In this document: piece after piece, positions 50,448 through 60,215 of the stretch
How positions within the stretch are numbered: the stretch's first letter is position 1
Layout: each line of letters opens with the position of its first letter
From: Flavobacteriaceae bacterium
GTDB lineage: Bacteria; Bacteroidota; Bacteroidia; Flavobacteriales; Flavobacteriaceae
Length of the DNA: 64,000 nucleotides
Assembly (NCBI GenBank): GCA_009886755.1
Contig: QXYU01000020.1
Location: forward strand, 1 to 64,000
Reading direction: 5' to 3'
Made by a program: the position numbers and the translations under genes
The notes under the pieces: model-generated
Seen by the model: the letters and a program-made list of their open reading frames with translations, nothing else
The model's database searches: none
What the model was told of the DNA's origin: nothing

Positions 50448-52097
50448 ATGAAACGGCTGTTTCATCTTAGTATTTACCTACTGGCAAGCAGTTTTTTATG
50501 GGCCCAGGAGACTAAAATTATAGAAATTCAAAAAGCCGGAAGCTCCCAACAAGACGAAGCACTTTTCCCAGGAGCCACCATCCTACTCCATGATAAAACC
50601 CAACGCGTACATCTCTTCCATGAGGGAGGGCTTGTTGTTTCAGATCGTGCTTATTTCTATGCTAAACGCAATTTTTTTAAAGCGCAAGGAGCGGTCGTTT
50701 TCACCCAAGGAGACAGTCTGAAAATGACCTGCCAATACATGGAATACGAAGGAAAGACACGCAAAGCCAAAGCCTGGGGCAATGTCGTACTCCAACGCCC
50801 CGATATGACCTTGGAAACCGACACCCTTTATTTGGATCGGATTGCCAACAAGGCTTTTTACAATACTCCAGGAAAAGTGGTTGATGAAGAAAGTACCCTG
50901 ACCAGTAACCGAGGTATCTATTTTATGGAAGATAAAAAATACCGCTTTTTGTATAACGTAAAAATCAAAAACCCTGAATATAAAGTTAACGCACAACAAC
51001 TTGATTATTTTACCGAGCTGGATTATGCCTACTTCTATGGCCCCTCAACCATTGAAGGTGAAGACTACACCATTTTTAGCGAACGAGGCTTTTACAATAT
51101 GAAAGCCCAAAAAGGGAATTTTGAAAAAAATGCCCAGATTGACTATGGCGGAAAAATCATAAATGGTGACAGTCTCTATTTTGAAAATGAAAAAGCCTAC
51201 GCTGCTGGCACCAACCGTGTACGGATTTTAGACACCCTAAATCAATCCGTAATCCAAGGGCACTATGGAGAGATATTCAGGGATCGGGATTCAGCCATCA
51301 TCACACGTCGAGCAGTAGCCACCAATATCATTGAAAACGACTCGCTTTTTATCCATGCAGACACACTAATTGCCACTGGACCAGAAACTGCTCGAATCCT
51401 TCGAGGCTTCTACGATGTTCGGATTCTGAAATCAGACATGCGCGCCAAATCGGATTCCCTTTATTTCAATGAGACAACAGGAGGAATACGACTTTACAAA
51501 CGACCTCTGACCGAAAAGCAAAAACAGGTTTTCACCGAAGAAGACCTCACCCAACGCAACCCAGTGATGTGGTTTGGTAACAGTCAAATGTCAGGGAATG
51601 AAATCGAGTTACTCTCCGACATAGAAACCAAAAAACTAGACTCTCTGAAAATTCGAGGGAATGTTTTCGTGATCGAAAAAGACTCCATCAGCGAATATGG
51701 ATTCAACCAAATCAAGGGAGGAATACTCAATGGAAGCTTTGAAGATGGGAAATTAAAATCCATTTATGTAGAAAAAAACACCCAAGTAATATATTACCTA
51801 TATTCCGATGAGGACAACGAACTTATTGGAATCAACAAAACCCTATGTAGCGCCTTGAATATGGTCATGGGGGAAAATGGGATTGAAGACATTACTTTTT
51901 TAGTAAGTCCCGAAGGTGATGTTTTTCCTGATTTTCAAATTAACACCAACGAACGGACTTTCAAAGGATTTCTTTGGCGCGATGCCGAAAGGCCTCGAAG
52001 AAAAAAAGACCTCTTTAGTAAAGAAGACCTCGAACTGGTCTTGCCAAAAATAGAGGGAATCCCCCTGCCGGAAGATTTTGATCTCTTACAAGAATGA
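50448..52097 (+). CDS. OstA-like (LptA/LptD N-terminal) protein
   Basis: 549 residues with a signal peptide (FLWAQ, about residue 20). The body is the OstA beta-jellyroll repeat: YFYAKRNFFKAQGAVVFTQGDSLKMTCQYMEYEGKTRKAKAWGNVVLQRPDMTLETDTLYLD is the hallmark of LptA-like lipopolysaccharide-bridge domains, repeated along the chain. Length and lack of a barrel match the Bacteroidota OstA-like protein rather than LptD. It should act in lipopolysaccharide export. Overlaps the next gene by 4 bp. The 117-bp gap before it holds only a weak dyad at 50358-50372. Confidence 0.9.
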   Translation: MKRLFHLSIYLLASSFLWAQETKIIEIQKAGSSQQDEALFPGATILLHDKTQRVHLFHEGGLVVSDRAYFYAKRNFFKAQGAVVFTQGDSLKMTCQYMEYEGKTRKAKAWGNVVLQRPDMTLETDTLYLDRIANKAFYNTPGKVVDEESTLTSNRGIYFMEDKKYRFLYNVKIKNPEYKVNAQQLDYFTELDYAYFYGPSTIEGEDYTIFSERGFYNMKAQKGNFEKNAQIDYGGKIINGDSLYFENEKAYAAGTNRVRILDTLNQSVIQGHYGEIFRDRDSAIITRRAVATNIIENDSLFIHADTLIATGPETARILRGFYDVRILKSDMRAKSDSLYFNETTGGIRLYKRPLTEKQKQVFTEEDLTQRNPVMWFGNSQMSGNEIELLSDIETKKLDSLKIRGNVFVIEKDSISEYGFNQIKGGILNGSFEDGKLKSIYVEKNTQVIYYLYSDEDNELIGINKTLCSALNMVMGENGIEDITFLVSPEGDVFPDFQINTNERTFKGFLWRDAERPRRKKDLFSKEDLELVLPKIEGIPLPEDFDLLQE

Positions 52098-53269
52098 TTT
52101 CGGATTTCCTCAACTACCAAGCCCGTACCAATCCCACTCCTTTAGCTATTGAAGTAGCCAAAGCACGAGGCAGTTATATATGGGATCAGAGCGGTAAAAA
52201 ATACTTGGATTTTGTTGCTGGGGTTTCTGCCTGTAGCCTTGGTCACAGACATCCCAATGTGGTTCGTGCCATACGACGGCAGAGCCGAAAATACTTGCAC
52301 GTAATGGTCTATGGAGAATTTGCCCAAGGCCCTGCAGTTCGCTTGTCGAAGCGACTGATCACTGCCCTTCCTGCTCCACTTGAACAAGTGTATCTAACCA
52401 ATTCCGGTACCGAAGCCATAGAAGGAGCCCTCAAGATGGCCAAACGCTATACCGGTCGACAAGAACTCATCGGTGCTGTCAACTCCTATCACGGAAGCAC
52501 CCACGGCTCTTTGAGTCTTACTGGATATGAAGGCATCAAAGAGGGGTATGGTCCGCTACTTCCCAAGGTCGATTTTATTCGATTCAATGCCTTGGAGGAT
52601 TTGGAAAAAATAACCACAAAAACGGCAGCAGTAATTCTTGAAACCATCCAGGGAGGTGCTGGTTTTATTAAACCAGATCCAGGCTATTTGGAAGCCGTAA
52701 AAGAACGCTGCCAAGCCATAGGAGCACTGCTCATTTTGGATGAAATTCAACCGGGTTTTGGTCGTACTGGAAAGTTATTTGCCTTTATGCACAGCCGCAT
52801 TGTTCCTGATATTCTGGTCATAGGAAAAGGCATGGGTGGAGGCTTGCCCGTTGGCGCTTTTGTTAGCTCCAAAGCCATCATGGAGTGTCTAACCGATCAA
52901 CCCAAACTGGGACATATCACAACTTTTGGAGGAAATCCATTGATTGCCGCTGCCTCGGAAGCGACACTGAATACTCTACTAGACACCTCTCTAATGTCTC
53001 AAATAGCGCAAAAAGAAATTCTTTTTCGCAGTCTACTCAAGCATCCCAAAATCAAGCAAGTTAACGGAACAGGGCTTATGTTAGCCCCCGTTTTTGAAAG
53101 TCCTGAAATAGCCAACCAAGTCGTCCTTAAATGTTTGGACAAAGGGTTGATTTTATTTTGGTTGCTCTGGGAAAAAAAAGCCGTTCGAATATCGCCCCCC
53201 TTGACCATCAAGGAGCGTGAGATCCGAAAAGGCTGCCGTATTTTGCTAGATGTTCTAGACTCCTTATAA
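52094..53269 (+). CDS. Class-III PLP aminotransferase
   Basis: 391 residues. YLDFVAGVSACSLGHRHP (about 37-54), TNSGTEAIEGALKMAKRYTG (about 98-117), YHGSTHGSLSLTG, the PLP-contact DEIQPGFGRTGKLFAF (about 216-231) and the Schiff-base Lys in VIGKGMGGGLPVG (about 244-256). The family includes acetylornithine and 4-aminobutyrate transaminases; the absence of an adjacent arginine gene leaves the substrate open. Coupled to the OstA-like gene by an ATGA overlap. Confidence 0.93.
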   Translation: MISDFLNYQARTNPTPLAIEVAKARGSYIWDQSGKKYLDFVAGVSACSLGHRHPNVVRAIRRQSRKYLHVMVYGEFAQGPAVRLSKRLITALPAPLEQVYLTNSGTEAIEGALKMAKRYTGRQELIGAVNSYHGSTHGSLSLTGYEGIKEGYGPLLPKVDFIRFNALEDLEKITTKTAAVILETIQGGAGFIKPDPGYLEAVKERCQAIGALLILDEIQPGFGRTGKLFAFMHSRIVPDILVIGKGMGGGLPVGAFVSSKAIMECLTDQPKLGHITTFGGNPLIAAASEATLNTLLDTSLMSQIAQKEILFRSLLKHPKIKQVNGTGLMLAPVFESPEIANQVVLKCLDKGLILFWLLWEKKAVRISPPLTIKEREIRKGCRILLDVLDSL

Positions 53270-53362
53270 GCCAGTGTTAATTAATTTGTTGAAAACAATG
53301 CACTGCCCTGTCCACTTTCGGCAATCGGGTTCTCTAACTTAGATATTAAGAATAATTCATCT

Positions 53363-54718
53363 ATGTACGACGATTTTTCGGATCCATCCGGACCCACCAT
53401 CTCCAAGTTCGAGCAAATGCTGAAAAGTGATTCGATCCAGTTCTTCGACGCACAAGAGTTCGAAACGATCGTTCAGCACTATCTTGATTTCGGTCAAAAC
53501 AATATGGCCAAACGTGCTTTAAAACTTGGCTTGGAACAACACCCCAACAATATTGAGCTGCTATTGCTCAAAAGCGAGCTTTTTATTTTTGAGTCTAAAT
53601 TACCCAAAGCAGAGGCGCTTTTGGATTTGATTGATCATTTGACTCCTCAAAATGAAGAAGTTTTTTTGCAGCGCGCCAATATTTTCTCCAAACGCAAAGA
53701 GCATCATAAAGCCATTACAATGCTCAACCGCGCTTTGCTACTTACCGAAGACCCCTTGGATGTGTGGTCATTACTCGGAATGGAATATTTACTCGTAGAA
53801 AACTTTGAAGCAGCCTCCAAGTATTTCAAACTCTGTCTAAAAGAATCCCCGCTGGATTATCAATCGCTCTACAACATTCTCTATTGCTATGAGCAATTGG
53901 AAAATATCGACGAAGCCATCGTTGTATTGAATGAAGTGCTAGAAGAACACCCCTATTGCGAAGTGGCATGGCATCAATTAGGGAAGATTTATACACAAAC
54001 GGAGCGTTACCAAGAAGCCTTGTCGGCCTACGATTTTGCGCTGATCAGCGATGATACTTTTACCGGAGCTTATGTGGAAAAGGGAAAACTTCTTGAACAA
54101 TTGGGACGCATCAATGAAGCGATTGAGAATTATGAAATTGCCATGCAAACCAGCGACCCGGGTGGCTTCGCCTATCATCGTATTGGAAGCTGCCATTTGC
54201 AATTGGGAAACAAACAACTCGGCGTAAGTTTCTTGAAAAAATCCATTCACTTAGAACCTCATTTCGAAAAATCATGGATGGCATTGATTGATTTTTATTT
54301 GAAAGAAGCCCATCCAGAAAAAGCATTATACCATTGCAAAAAAGGCTTACAGGCCAATGAAGACAGTGTCCAATTATGGAAAAAGAATGGTGAAATTCAC
54401 TTTGCCCTAACCCAATATTCCGAAGCGGATTATGCGTTTGAAAACACCATCGCTTTAGGGAACTACGAATTGGACTCTTGGACGCAATGGATTGACTCCT
54501 TGCTCCACCTGCGTGAATGGAACAAAGCTTTGAAAATTGGACTGCAAGCACGAGAGTTTTATCCCGAAACAGCAGCCATTGCGATTCGCGTGGCAGGCTG
54601 TTACCATACCCTTGGGAAAAAAGATGAAAGTCAATATTTCAATAGAGCTTTTCGAAAAGATGAATCCCTGCTAGCACAGATGGCTCTCTTTTTCCCCAAC
54701 CTTGTGGTAAAGTCCTAA
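53363..54718 (+). CDS. TPR-repeat protein
   Basis: 451 residues, no signal peptide. The whole chain is tandem tetratricopeptide-type helices (for example DYQSLYNILYCYEQLENIDEAIVVLNEVL, VAWHQLGKIYTQTERYQEALSAYDFAL, GAYVEKGKLLEQLGRINEAIENYEIAM), about ten repeats. A cytoplasmic scaffold with unknown partners. A gene of this shape precedes DUF368 genes in related genomes. The 93-bp gap upstream contains a TAACTTAG near-match to a -7 box. Confidence 0.85.
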   Translation: MYDDFSDPSGPTISKFEQMLKSDSIQFFDAQEFETIVQHYLDFGQNNMAKRALKLGLEQHPNNIELLLLKSELFIFESKLPKAEALLDLIDHLTPQNEEVFLQRANIFSKRKEHHKAITMLNRALLLTEDPLDVWSLLGMEYLLVENFEAASKYFKLCLKESPLDYQSLYNILYCYEQLENIDEAIVVLNEVLEEHPYCEVAWHQLGKIYTQTERYQEALSAYDFALISDDTFTGAYVEKGKLLEQLGRINEAIENYEIAMQTSDPGGFAYHRIGSCHLQLGNKQLGVSFLKKSIHLEPHFEKSWMALIDFYLKEAHPEKALYHCKKGLQANEDSVQLWKKNGEIHFALTQYSEADYAFENTIALGNYELDSWTQWIDSLLHLREWNKALKIGLQAREFYPETAAIAIRVAGCYHTLGKKDESQYFNRAFRKDESLLAQMALFFPNLVVKS

Positions 54719-54775
54719 ATCCTAGCTAAAGTCAGGCAAAATTTATCCCTACCTTTACGATTAAATTCAAACAAC

Positions 54776-55729
54776 TTGAACCGATATATCTTGATTTATG
54801 GTAAAGGCATCCTTATGGGACTTGCTGATTTGGTTCCTGGTGTTTCGGGAGGCACCATTGCCCTGATTTCTGGAATCTATGAGGAATTCATTGAAAGTCT
54901 AAATGCTTTGCATCCCAGACTCTTAGTTGTTTTAAAGCAAGAAGGAGTTGCTTCTTTTTGGAAAGCAGCCAATGGGGCTTTTTTGAGCAGTGTTTTTTCG
55001 GGGATCATAACCAGCATATTGGTTTTTTCTTCCATCATACAATACTTGCTCACCAACCACCAAATATTGCTTTTTTCTTTTTTCTTTGGAATTCTTCTTG
55101 CAAGTATTATTGTTTTGCGCAAACGTGTTAGCTCTTGGAATCGCATACACTTAGGACTATTGCTTTTGGGAGCACTGCTCTCTTTTTTAAGCACTCAAAT
55201 GGTTCCTTCAGTCGCTGCCATCGAACCCAGTTATCTTTTCTTTTGTGGGTTTGTTGCCATTAGTGCAATGATCCTGCCTGGTTTGTCAGGGGCTTATGTT
55301 CTCCTTGTGTTAGGAGCATACAGTCGTATTTTAAGTTTGGTGCAAGAAGCTAAAAATATCGCTTTCCATTGGAGTCAAGTAAACTTGGCCGAGGCCACAG
55401 CGGTCTTTGGACAATTACTGCTATTTGTCCTTGGCATCATAGTAGGTCTCTTGACCTTTTCGCGCGCCTTGCGCTGGTTCTTAAAACGCTTTTACTCCCA
55501 AACCTTAGCCTTGTTAATTGGACTGATGTTGGGGGCCATTCACAAAATATGGCCTTGGCAAATCCAAGAAGAACTGGTCTTTGAAAATAAAACCCGTTTG
55601 ATTTACACCTCCGTATGGCCCAATGATTTTGAAGGAGCCTCCCAATGGGAGGGGGCCTTACTACTCTTTGGACTGGGTATTGGAGTACTCTTACTATTAG
55701 AACAATTCAAAAACCGATTGAATCCCTGA
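54776..55729 (+). CDS. DUF368 polyprenyl-phosphate transporter-like protein, copy 1
   Basis: 317 residues with about eight membrane helices. Start is TTG at 54776: the conserved N-terminus GILMGLADLVPGVSGGTIALISGIYEE follows at once, and no ATG is available upstream. The second inverted-repeat half contains MILPGLSGAYVLLVLGAY (about 163-180). DUF368/PopT-type proteins are recycling flippases for undecaprenyl phosphate, as shown in Bacillus/Vibrio. The second copy starts at its stop codon (TGATG). Confidence 0.88.
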   Translation: MNRYILIYGKGILMGLADLVPGVSGGTIALISGIYEEFIESLNALHPRLLVVLKQEGVASFWKAANGAFLSSVFSGIITSILVFSSIIQYLLTNHQILLFSFFFGILLASIIVLRKRVSSWNRIHLGLLLLGALLSFLSTQMVPSVAAIEPSYLFFCGFVAISAMILPGLSGAYVLLVLGAYSRILSLVQEAKNIAFHWSQVNLAEATAVFGQLLLFVLGIIVGLLTFSRALRWFLKRFYSQTLALLIGLMLGAIHKIWPWQIQEELVFENKTRLIYTSVWPNDFEGASQWEGALLLFGLGIGVLLLLEQFKNRLNP

Positions 55730-56742
55730 TGAAAAGACGCAGCCTTACCGATCGAATCTACCTCGTTCTAAAGGGAGTCGCTATGGGAACTGTGAATAAA
55801 ATACCGGGTGTTTCTGGAGGGCTTGTAGCACTCATCGGTGGATTCTATGAGGAAATGATTTACACTTTCCAAAAATTCAACCTTAAAGCCCTATCCCTTT
55901 TTTTCCAAGGAAAATGGCGGGCATTTTATCATTATTCTAATTTTCAATTTTTACTTTGGCTCTTACTGGGCATCGTGATCAGTTATTTTAGTACGGCTTT
56001 ACTCCTTGATACGCTGCTTGCCTATTCCGAAATTAATGTTTGGGCGTGCTTTTTTGGAATGATTTTAGCCTCGCTCTATTACATCCGTCCCCAGATCCAA
56101 AAATGGCATCCATCTACCTACTCAGTCTTGGTCATTGGTATGCTTTTGGGACTACTGGTAAGTTTTTCAAACCCCATTCCTGAAAACGATCATTTAATCT
56201 ATGTATTTGTTTGCGGCATCGTGAGCGTGTGTGGCATGACACTTCCAGGGCTATCCGGTTCTTATTTACTACTGTTGCTGGGCAACTATTCATTACTGCT
56301 GGTTGATACTGTCAATCAAGTAGGGGAAATCGCTTTGGGAGTACTCCAGGGTAATTTCGAAGTTTTGGAAAACACCGCTAATCAACAATCCATGACAATT
56401 CTGTTGGCCTTTGTACTGGGGTCTTTGACCGGGTTGGTACTTTTTTCTAATCTTTTATCCTACCTACTTCGACACTATAAAAGCCAAACCTTGAGCGGAA
56501 TTCTTGGCTTTATCCTTGGAGCCACGCGAAGTGTATGGCCTTGGAAAGAAACAATCTATCAACGGGGTGCCGACGGACACATCGTTCTCACAACAACGGG
56601 AAAGCCCAAAATAGAAGCTTTTGAAACCTTTTGGCCACAACTGAACGAAAGCAGTACGTGGATAACTCTTTTTTTTATAATAGCAGGAAGTGGCCTTGTG
56701 GCGGCTTTAGAATGGTATGGAAAAACAAAAATCCAACGCTAA
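55729..56742 (+). CDS. DUF368 polyprenyl-phosphate transporter-like protein, copy 2
   Basis: 337 residues from ATG 55729, which overlaps the previous stop by 1 base. It repeats the family pattern: GVAMGTVNKIPGVSGGLVALIGGFYEE (about 16-42) and GMTLPGLSGSYLLLLLGNYS (about 170-189). In the first motif copy 1 has ADLVPG where copy 2 has VNKIPG. Two adjacent, diverged copies suggest different lipids or conditions, or a heterodimer; this is inference. Its last 26 bp overlap aroE. Confidence 0.88.
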   Translation: MKRRSLTDRIYLVLKGVAMGTVNKIPGVSGGLVALIGGFYEEMIYTFQKFNLKALSLFFQGKWRAFYHYSNFQFLLWLLLGIVISYFSTALLLDTLLAYSEINVWACFFGMILASLYYIRPQIQKWHPSTYSVLVIGMLLGLLVSFSNPIPENDHLIYVFVCGIVSVCGMTLPGLSGSYLLLLLGNYSLLLVDTVNQVGEIALGVLQGNFEVLENTANQQSMTILLAFVLGSLTGLVLFSNLLSYLLRHYKSQTLSGILGFILGATRSVWPWKETIYQRGADGHIVLTTTGKPKIEAFETFWPQLNESSTWITLFFIIAGSGLVAALEWYGKTKIQR

Positions 56743-57478
56743 AAAGCGTTTAGGCCTCATTGGCAAAAATATCGACTACTCGTTTTCGAGAACTTTCTTT
56801 ACGGAAAAGTTCCATCGAGAAAATATAGACACCTATAGCTACGAAAATTTTGACTTAGCCACTATCAACCTCCTACCCGATCTACTAAAAGACCCTTCCA
56901 TTATTGGGATGAACGTAACCATTCCTTACAAACAAGAAGTCATTCCCTACTTAGACCAAATTGAAGGGGATGCCGCGACAATCGGAGCGGTAAACACCAT
57001 TCGACGGGATGAGAAAGGACGTACCATAGGCTACAACACAGATACCTATGGATTTGAAAAAGCGCTGTTAGATATGCTTCCCTCCCTACCCGAACGCGCC
57101 CTAATTCTGGGAACCGGTGGGGCTGCCAAGGCGGTTGCCTTTGTTTTGGCTAAAAACAATATCAAGGCAACTTATGTTTCTCGTAACGCCAAAAAAGACG
57201 TTCTTTCCTACAAGGATTTGGATACCTCATTACTCTCCAGTCACAAACTTATAATCAATTGTTCTCCTGTTGGAACCTTTCCCAATGTGGAGGAAGCTCC
57301 AGCGATTCCTTATGCTTTTTTAGGGACCACCCATAGCCTCTTTGATTTGATTTACAACCCCGAAAAAACACGTTTCCTTCAAGAGGGGGAACAACGTGGA
57401 GCTCGAATTCAAAACGGGCGAGCCATGTTGGAATATCAAGCTGAAAAATCATGGGAGATTTGGGGGCAAAAACCCTAG
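56717..57478 (+). CDS. aroE: Shikimate dehydrogenase
   Basis: 253 residues. SFSRTFFTEKF (about 22-32, shikimate binding), MNVTIPYKQEVIPYLD (about 65-80, with the catalytic Lys in PYKQ and a nearby Asp), GAVNTI (about 90), GYNTDTYGFEKAL (about 103-115) and the NADP loop LGTGGAAKAV (about 130-139). The usual catalytic pair is kept. It reduces 3-dehydroshikimate in aromatic amino-acid synthesis. Its start lies inside the second DUF368 gene, 26 bp before its end. Confidence 0.95.
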   Translation: MEKQKSNAKKRLGLIGKNIDYSFSRTFFTEKFHRENIDTYSYENFDLATINLLPDLLKDPSIIGMNVTIPYKQEVIPYLDQIEGDAATIGAVNTIRRDEKGRTIGYNTDTYGFEKALLDMLPSLPERALILGTGGAAKAVAFVLAKNNIKATYVSRNAKKDVLSYKDLDTSLLSSHKLIINCSPVGTFPNVEEAPAIPYAFLGTTHSLFDLIYNPEKTRFLQEGEQRGARIQNGRAMLEYQAEKSWEIWGQKP

Positions 57479-57540
57479 TCTTTTTTTTCGTAATTTCAGT
57501 ACGTCAAACAAACATTGATACGAACCCCAACTGATTGGAT

Positions 57541-59448
57541 ATGGAAAATCAAGTAAACGATCCCTCAACAGAAAATAAAACTGATGAGGGTGCTTTGGAA
57601 AAACAAACAGAAACCCCCGCAAAAGAAGAGAAGACAGATTCTAATGCTGAATCTACGGCGCTATTAGAACAAATTGGTAAAGCGAGTTTGGAAGAATTGG
57701 TTGCACTATTTGAGCAATATTTCCAATCCGAAAAATGGTTTGAGTTCCGAGACCTTTTGCAGAAGATAATGGATCAATTCGATGGAAAATTCAACGAATT
57801 GCTACAAGTAAAAAAGAAAGAATTTCTAGACGAAGGAGGGAATTCGATTGATTTCTACTTTAAGCCACCCGCCAAAGAAAACTATGAAAAATGGGTGCGG
57901 GAATACCGTCAAAAAAAACGAAAACACTACCAAGAGATTGCGCAAAACCAAAAAGCCAATCAAGAGCGTAAAGAACAGATTATTGAAGAAATCAAAGAGT
58001 TGATTGGGAAAGACGATAACATCAACCAACTATATAACAATTTCAAAAATCTACAAGACAGTTGGTACAAGTCCGGTCCGGCTCCCCGAGCCGTCAACAA
58101 TTCTCTTTGGCAAACCTACAAGCACCATGTAGAACGATTTTATGACTTTGTCCATCTCAATAGAGAACTGCGGGCCAAAGACTACGAACACAATTACAAA
58201 GAGAAACTAAAAATCATTGAAAAAGCCGAAGAATTAGCTGAACTTTCAGATGTGGTCAAAGCGGGACGCGATCTGGACGTGCTCCATCGCCTTTGGAAAG
58301 AAGACTTAGGACCTGTCGCACGGGAACACCGAGAAGAATTATGGCAACGCTTTCAAGCCGCTACTCAGCAAATACACAAAAAGAAACAGGAGTATCAGAA
58401 AAACTTCGAAAGCATTCAAAAGGAAAATCTTCTGATTAAAGAAGCCTTGCTGAAAGAAATGAAATCGCTGAGCGAAAAGCCCCAAGAAACGCACAACCAA
58501 TGGCAAAAAGCCATAGGGAAACTTCAGGAATTACGCGAACAGTTTAAACAAGTAGGACCTGTTCCAAAATCCGACAGCAAGCGGACATGGAGCGAGTTTC
58601 GAGATGTCAGTAAAGACTTTAATCAGGCTAAAAACAATTTCTACCGAGAGCTCAAAAATGTCCAAAGACAACACATTCAAAAGGCCAATAACCTCTTGGA
58701 TGAAGTAAAGAACATTCTCGATTCTGAAAATTGGCGTGGGCAAAGCGGCCGAATGAAAAGCATTCAAAAAGAATGGAAAGAACTAGGGCCCATCCCAAGG
58801 AAACTCATCCAAAAACTTCGCAAACAGTTTTTCGACAACTGCAATCTCTATTTTGAACGACTCAAGACGGGGTATCAAAAACTCAATGAAGAGGATGCAC
58901 CACGCTATGAAGCTCGAAAAGAATATTTGAAGAAACTTGAAGCTGGAAAGGCTCCTACATCCACCGATAAACTCTTAGCGTATTTGAATACGCATTGGGA
59001 AGAATGGGCTGCAATGGAACCACTTAAACAACAAGTGCTTGTTTCACTCAACAGCGAACTTCAAAAGATTTTCAATAAAAAAATCAGCAACCTAAAAGGA
59101 ACTGCTGAAGAAAAAGATCAATTATTATTTGATTTTAAAGTCCGTTGCTTTAAAGGAGATGAAAATAGTTTGGGTGAAGAATTAATGGTCATCAAAAGCC
59201 GCTATGAAGGCGTACTTACCGAAGTCAATCAGTTAGAGAACAACTTACAATTTTTCAATGACACCAGTGACAGTAACCCACTTGTCAACGAGGTCAAATC
59301 ACAATTAGAGCAATTAAATCAAAAAGCCCAAGGCTATTTGGATCAGCTAACACAACTCCGGCAAGAGTTAAGAAGCATTCGAAATAAAACGGAAGAAGAG
59401 GCGCAAGAAACTACCGAGGAAGAAACTGCTCCCGAAGGAGACGATTAA
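57541..59448 (+). CDS. DUF349 protein with long coiled-coil segments
   Basis: 635 residues from ATG 57541 (a TTG 6 bases earlier is also in frame). Acidic N-terminus, then at least four DUF349 units, each with a WxxxGPxPR/K signature (for example SWYKSGPAPRAVNNSLWQTYK, RLWKEDLGPVAREHREELW, EQFKQVGPVPKSDSKRTW, EWKELGPIPRKLIQKLRKQF), and a Glu/Gln-rich coiled coil at both ends. Cytoplasmic, function unknown. It overlaps mazG convergently by 4 bp. Confidence 0.9.
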   Translation: MENQVNDPSTENKTDEGALEKQTETPAKEEKTDSNAESTALLEQIGKASLEELVALFEQYFQSEKWFEFRDLLQKIMDQFDGKFNELLQVKKKEFLDEGGNSIDFYFKPPAKENYEKWVREYRQKKRKHYQEIAQNQKANQERKEQIIEEIKELIGKDDNINQLYNNFKNLQDSWYKSGPAPRAVNNSLWQTYKHHVERFYDFVHLNRELRAKDYEHNYKEKLKIIEKAEELAELSDVVKAGRDLDVLHRLWKEDLGPVAREHREELWQRFQAATQQIHKKKQEYQKNFESIQKENLLIKEALLKEMKSLSEKPQETHNQWQKAIGKLQELREQFKQVGPVPKSDSKRTWSEFRDVSKDFNQAKNNFYRELKNVQRQHIQKANNLLDEVKNILDSENWRGQSGRMKSIQKEWKELGPIPRKLIQKLRKQFFDNCNLYFERLKTGYQKLNEEDAPRYEARKEYLKKLEAGKAPTSTDKLLAYLNTHWEEWAAMEPLKQQVLVSLNSELQKIFNKKISNLKGTAEEKDQLLFDFKVRCFKGDENSLGEELMVIKSRYEGVLTEVNQLENNLQFFNDTSDSNPLVNEVKSQLEQLNQKAQGYLDQLTQLRQELRSIRNKTEEEAQETTEEETAPEGDD

Positions 59449-60215
59449 GCTTTGCTTTCTTGCCAAAGCGCTTCAAGTTCAGCGAGGGTAATATCCGAAA
59501 CCGCACGTCCTTGGGCAGTAGCACGTTCCTCCATGTAGCGAAACCGTTCCATAAATTTTTTATTGGTTCGTTCCAAAGCAGAATCGGCATCGATGTTTTT
59601 AAAGCGCGCGTAATTAAGGAGCGCAAAGAGAACATCACCAAATTCTTGTTCCATGGCTTGGGCATCTTCTTTGACCACCTCTACTTGAAACTCTTCTAGC
59701 TCTTCCTCAACCTTATTCCATACCTGCTGGCTGTTTTCCCAATCAAAACCAACTCCAGCTGCTTTGTGCTGCAACCGCTGCGCTTTGACCAAAGCAGGAA
59801 GTCCCTTGGGAACTCCAGAAAAAATACTTTTTTTCCCTTCTTTGAGCTTGAGCTTTTCCCAGTTCTTTTTGACTGTTTCCTCATCTTCAGCCGTCACATC
59901 TCCATAAATATGAGGATGACGATATATTAATTTTTCTGCAATTTGATGCGCCACGTCTCCAATATCAAAGGCTTCTTTCTCAGCCCCCAATCGTGCATAG
60001 AAAACAATATGCAACAGCAAATCCCCTAGCTCATTGCGGATCTCATTCAAATCATGATCCAGAATAGCATCGCCCAATTCATAAGTTTCTTCTATGGTCA
60101 GTGGTCGTAGGGTTTCGAATGTTTGTTTTCGATCCCAAGGGCATTTTTCGCGCAGCTCATTTATAATATCGAGCAAGCGATCAAAGGCTTTTAATTGCTC
60201 CTCTCTACTGGTCAC
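59445..60215 (-). CDS. mazG: Nucleoside-triphosphate pyrophosphohydrolase MazG
   Basis: 256 residues from GTG at 60215, which gives the family start VTSREEQLKAFDRLLDIINELREKCPWD; the longer upstream reading runs through the DUF5606 gene in another frame. Two MazG repeats: WDRKQTFETLRPLTIEETYELGDAI (Mg-binding EExxE/D) with NEIRNELGDLLLHIVFYA, then QVWNKVEEELEEFQVEV with EQEFGDVLFALLNYARF. It hydrolyses NTPs and clears damaged nucleotides. Overlaps the DUF5606 end by 11 bp. Confidence 0.93.
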   Translation of the reverse strand: MTSREEQLKAFDRLLDIINELREKCPWDRKQTFETLRPLTIEETYELGDAILDHDLNEIRNELGDLLLHIVFYARLGAEKEAFDIGDVAHQIAEKLIYRHPHIYGDVTAEDEETVKKNWEKLKLKEGKKSIFSGVPKGLPALVKAQRLQHKAAGVGFDWENSQQVWNKVEEELEEFQVEVVKEDAQAMEQEFGDVLFALLNYARFKNIDADSALERTNKKFMERFRYMEERATAQGRAVSDITLAELEALWQESKA

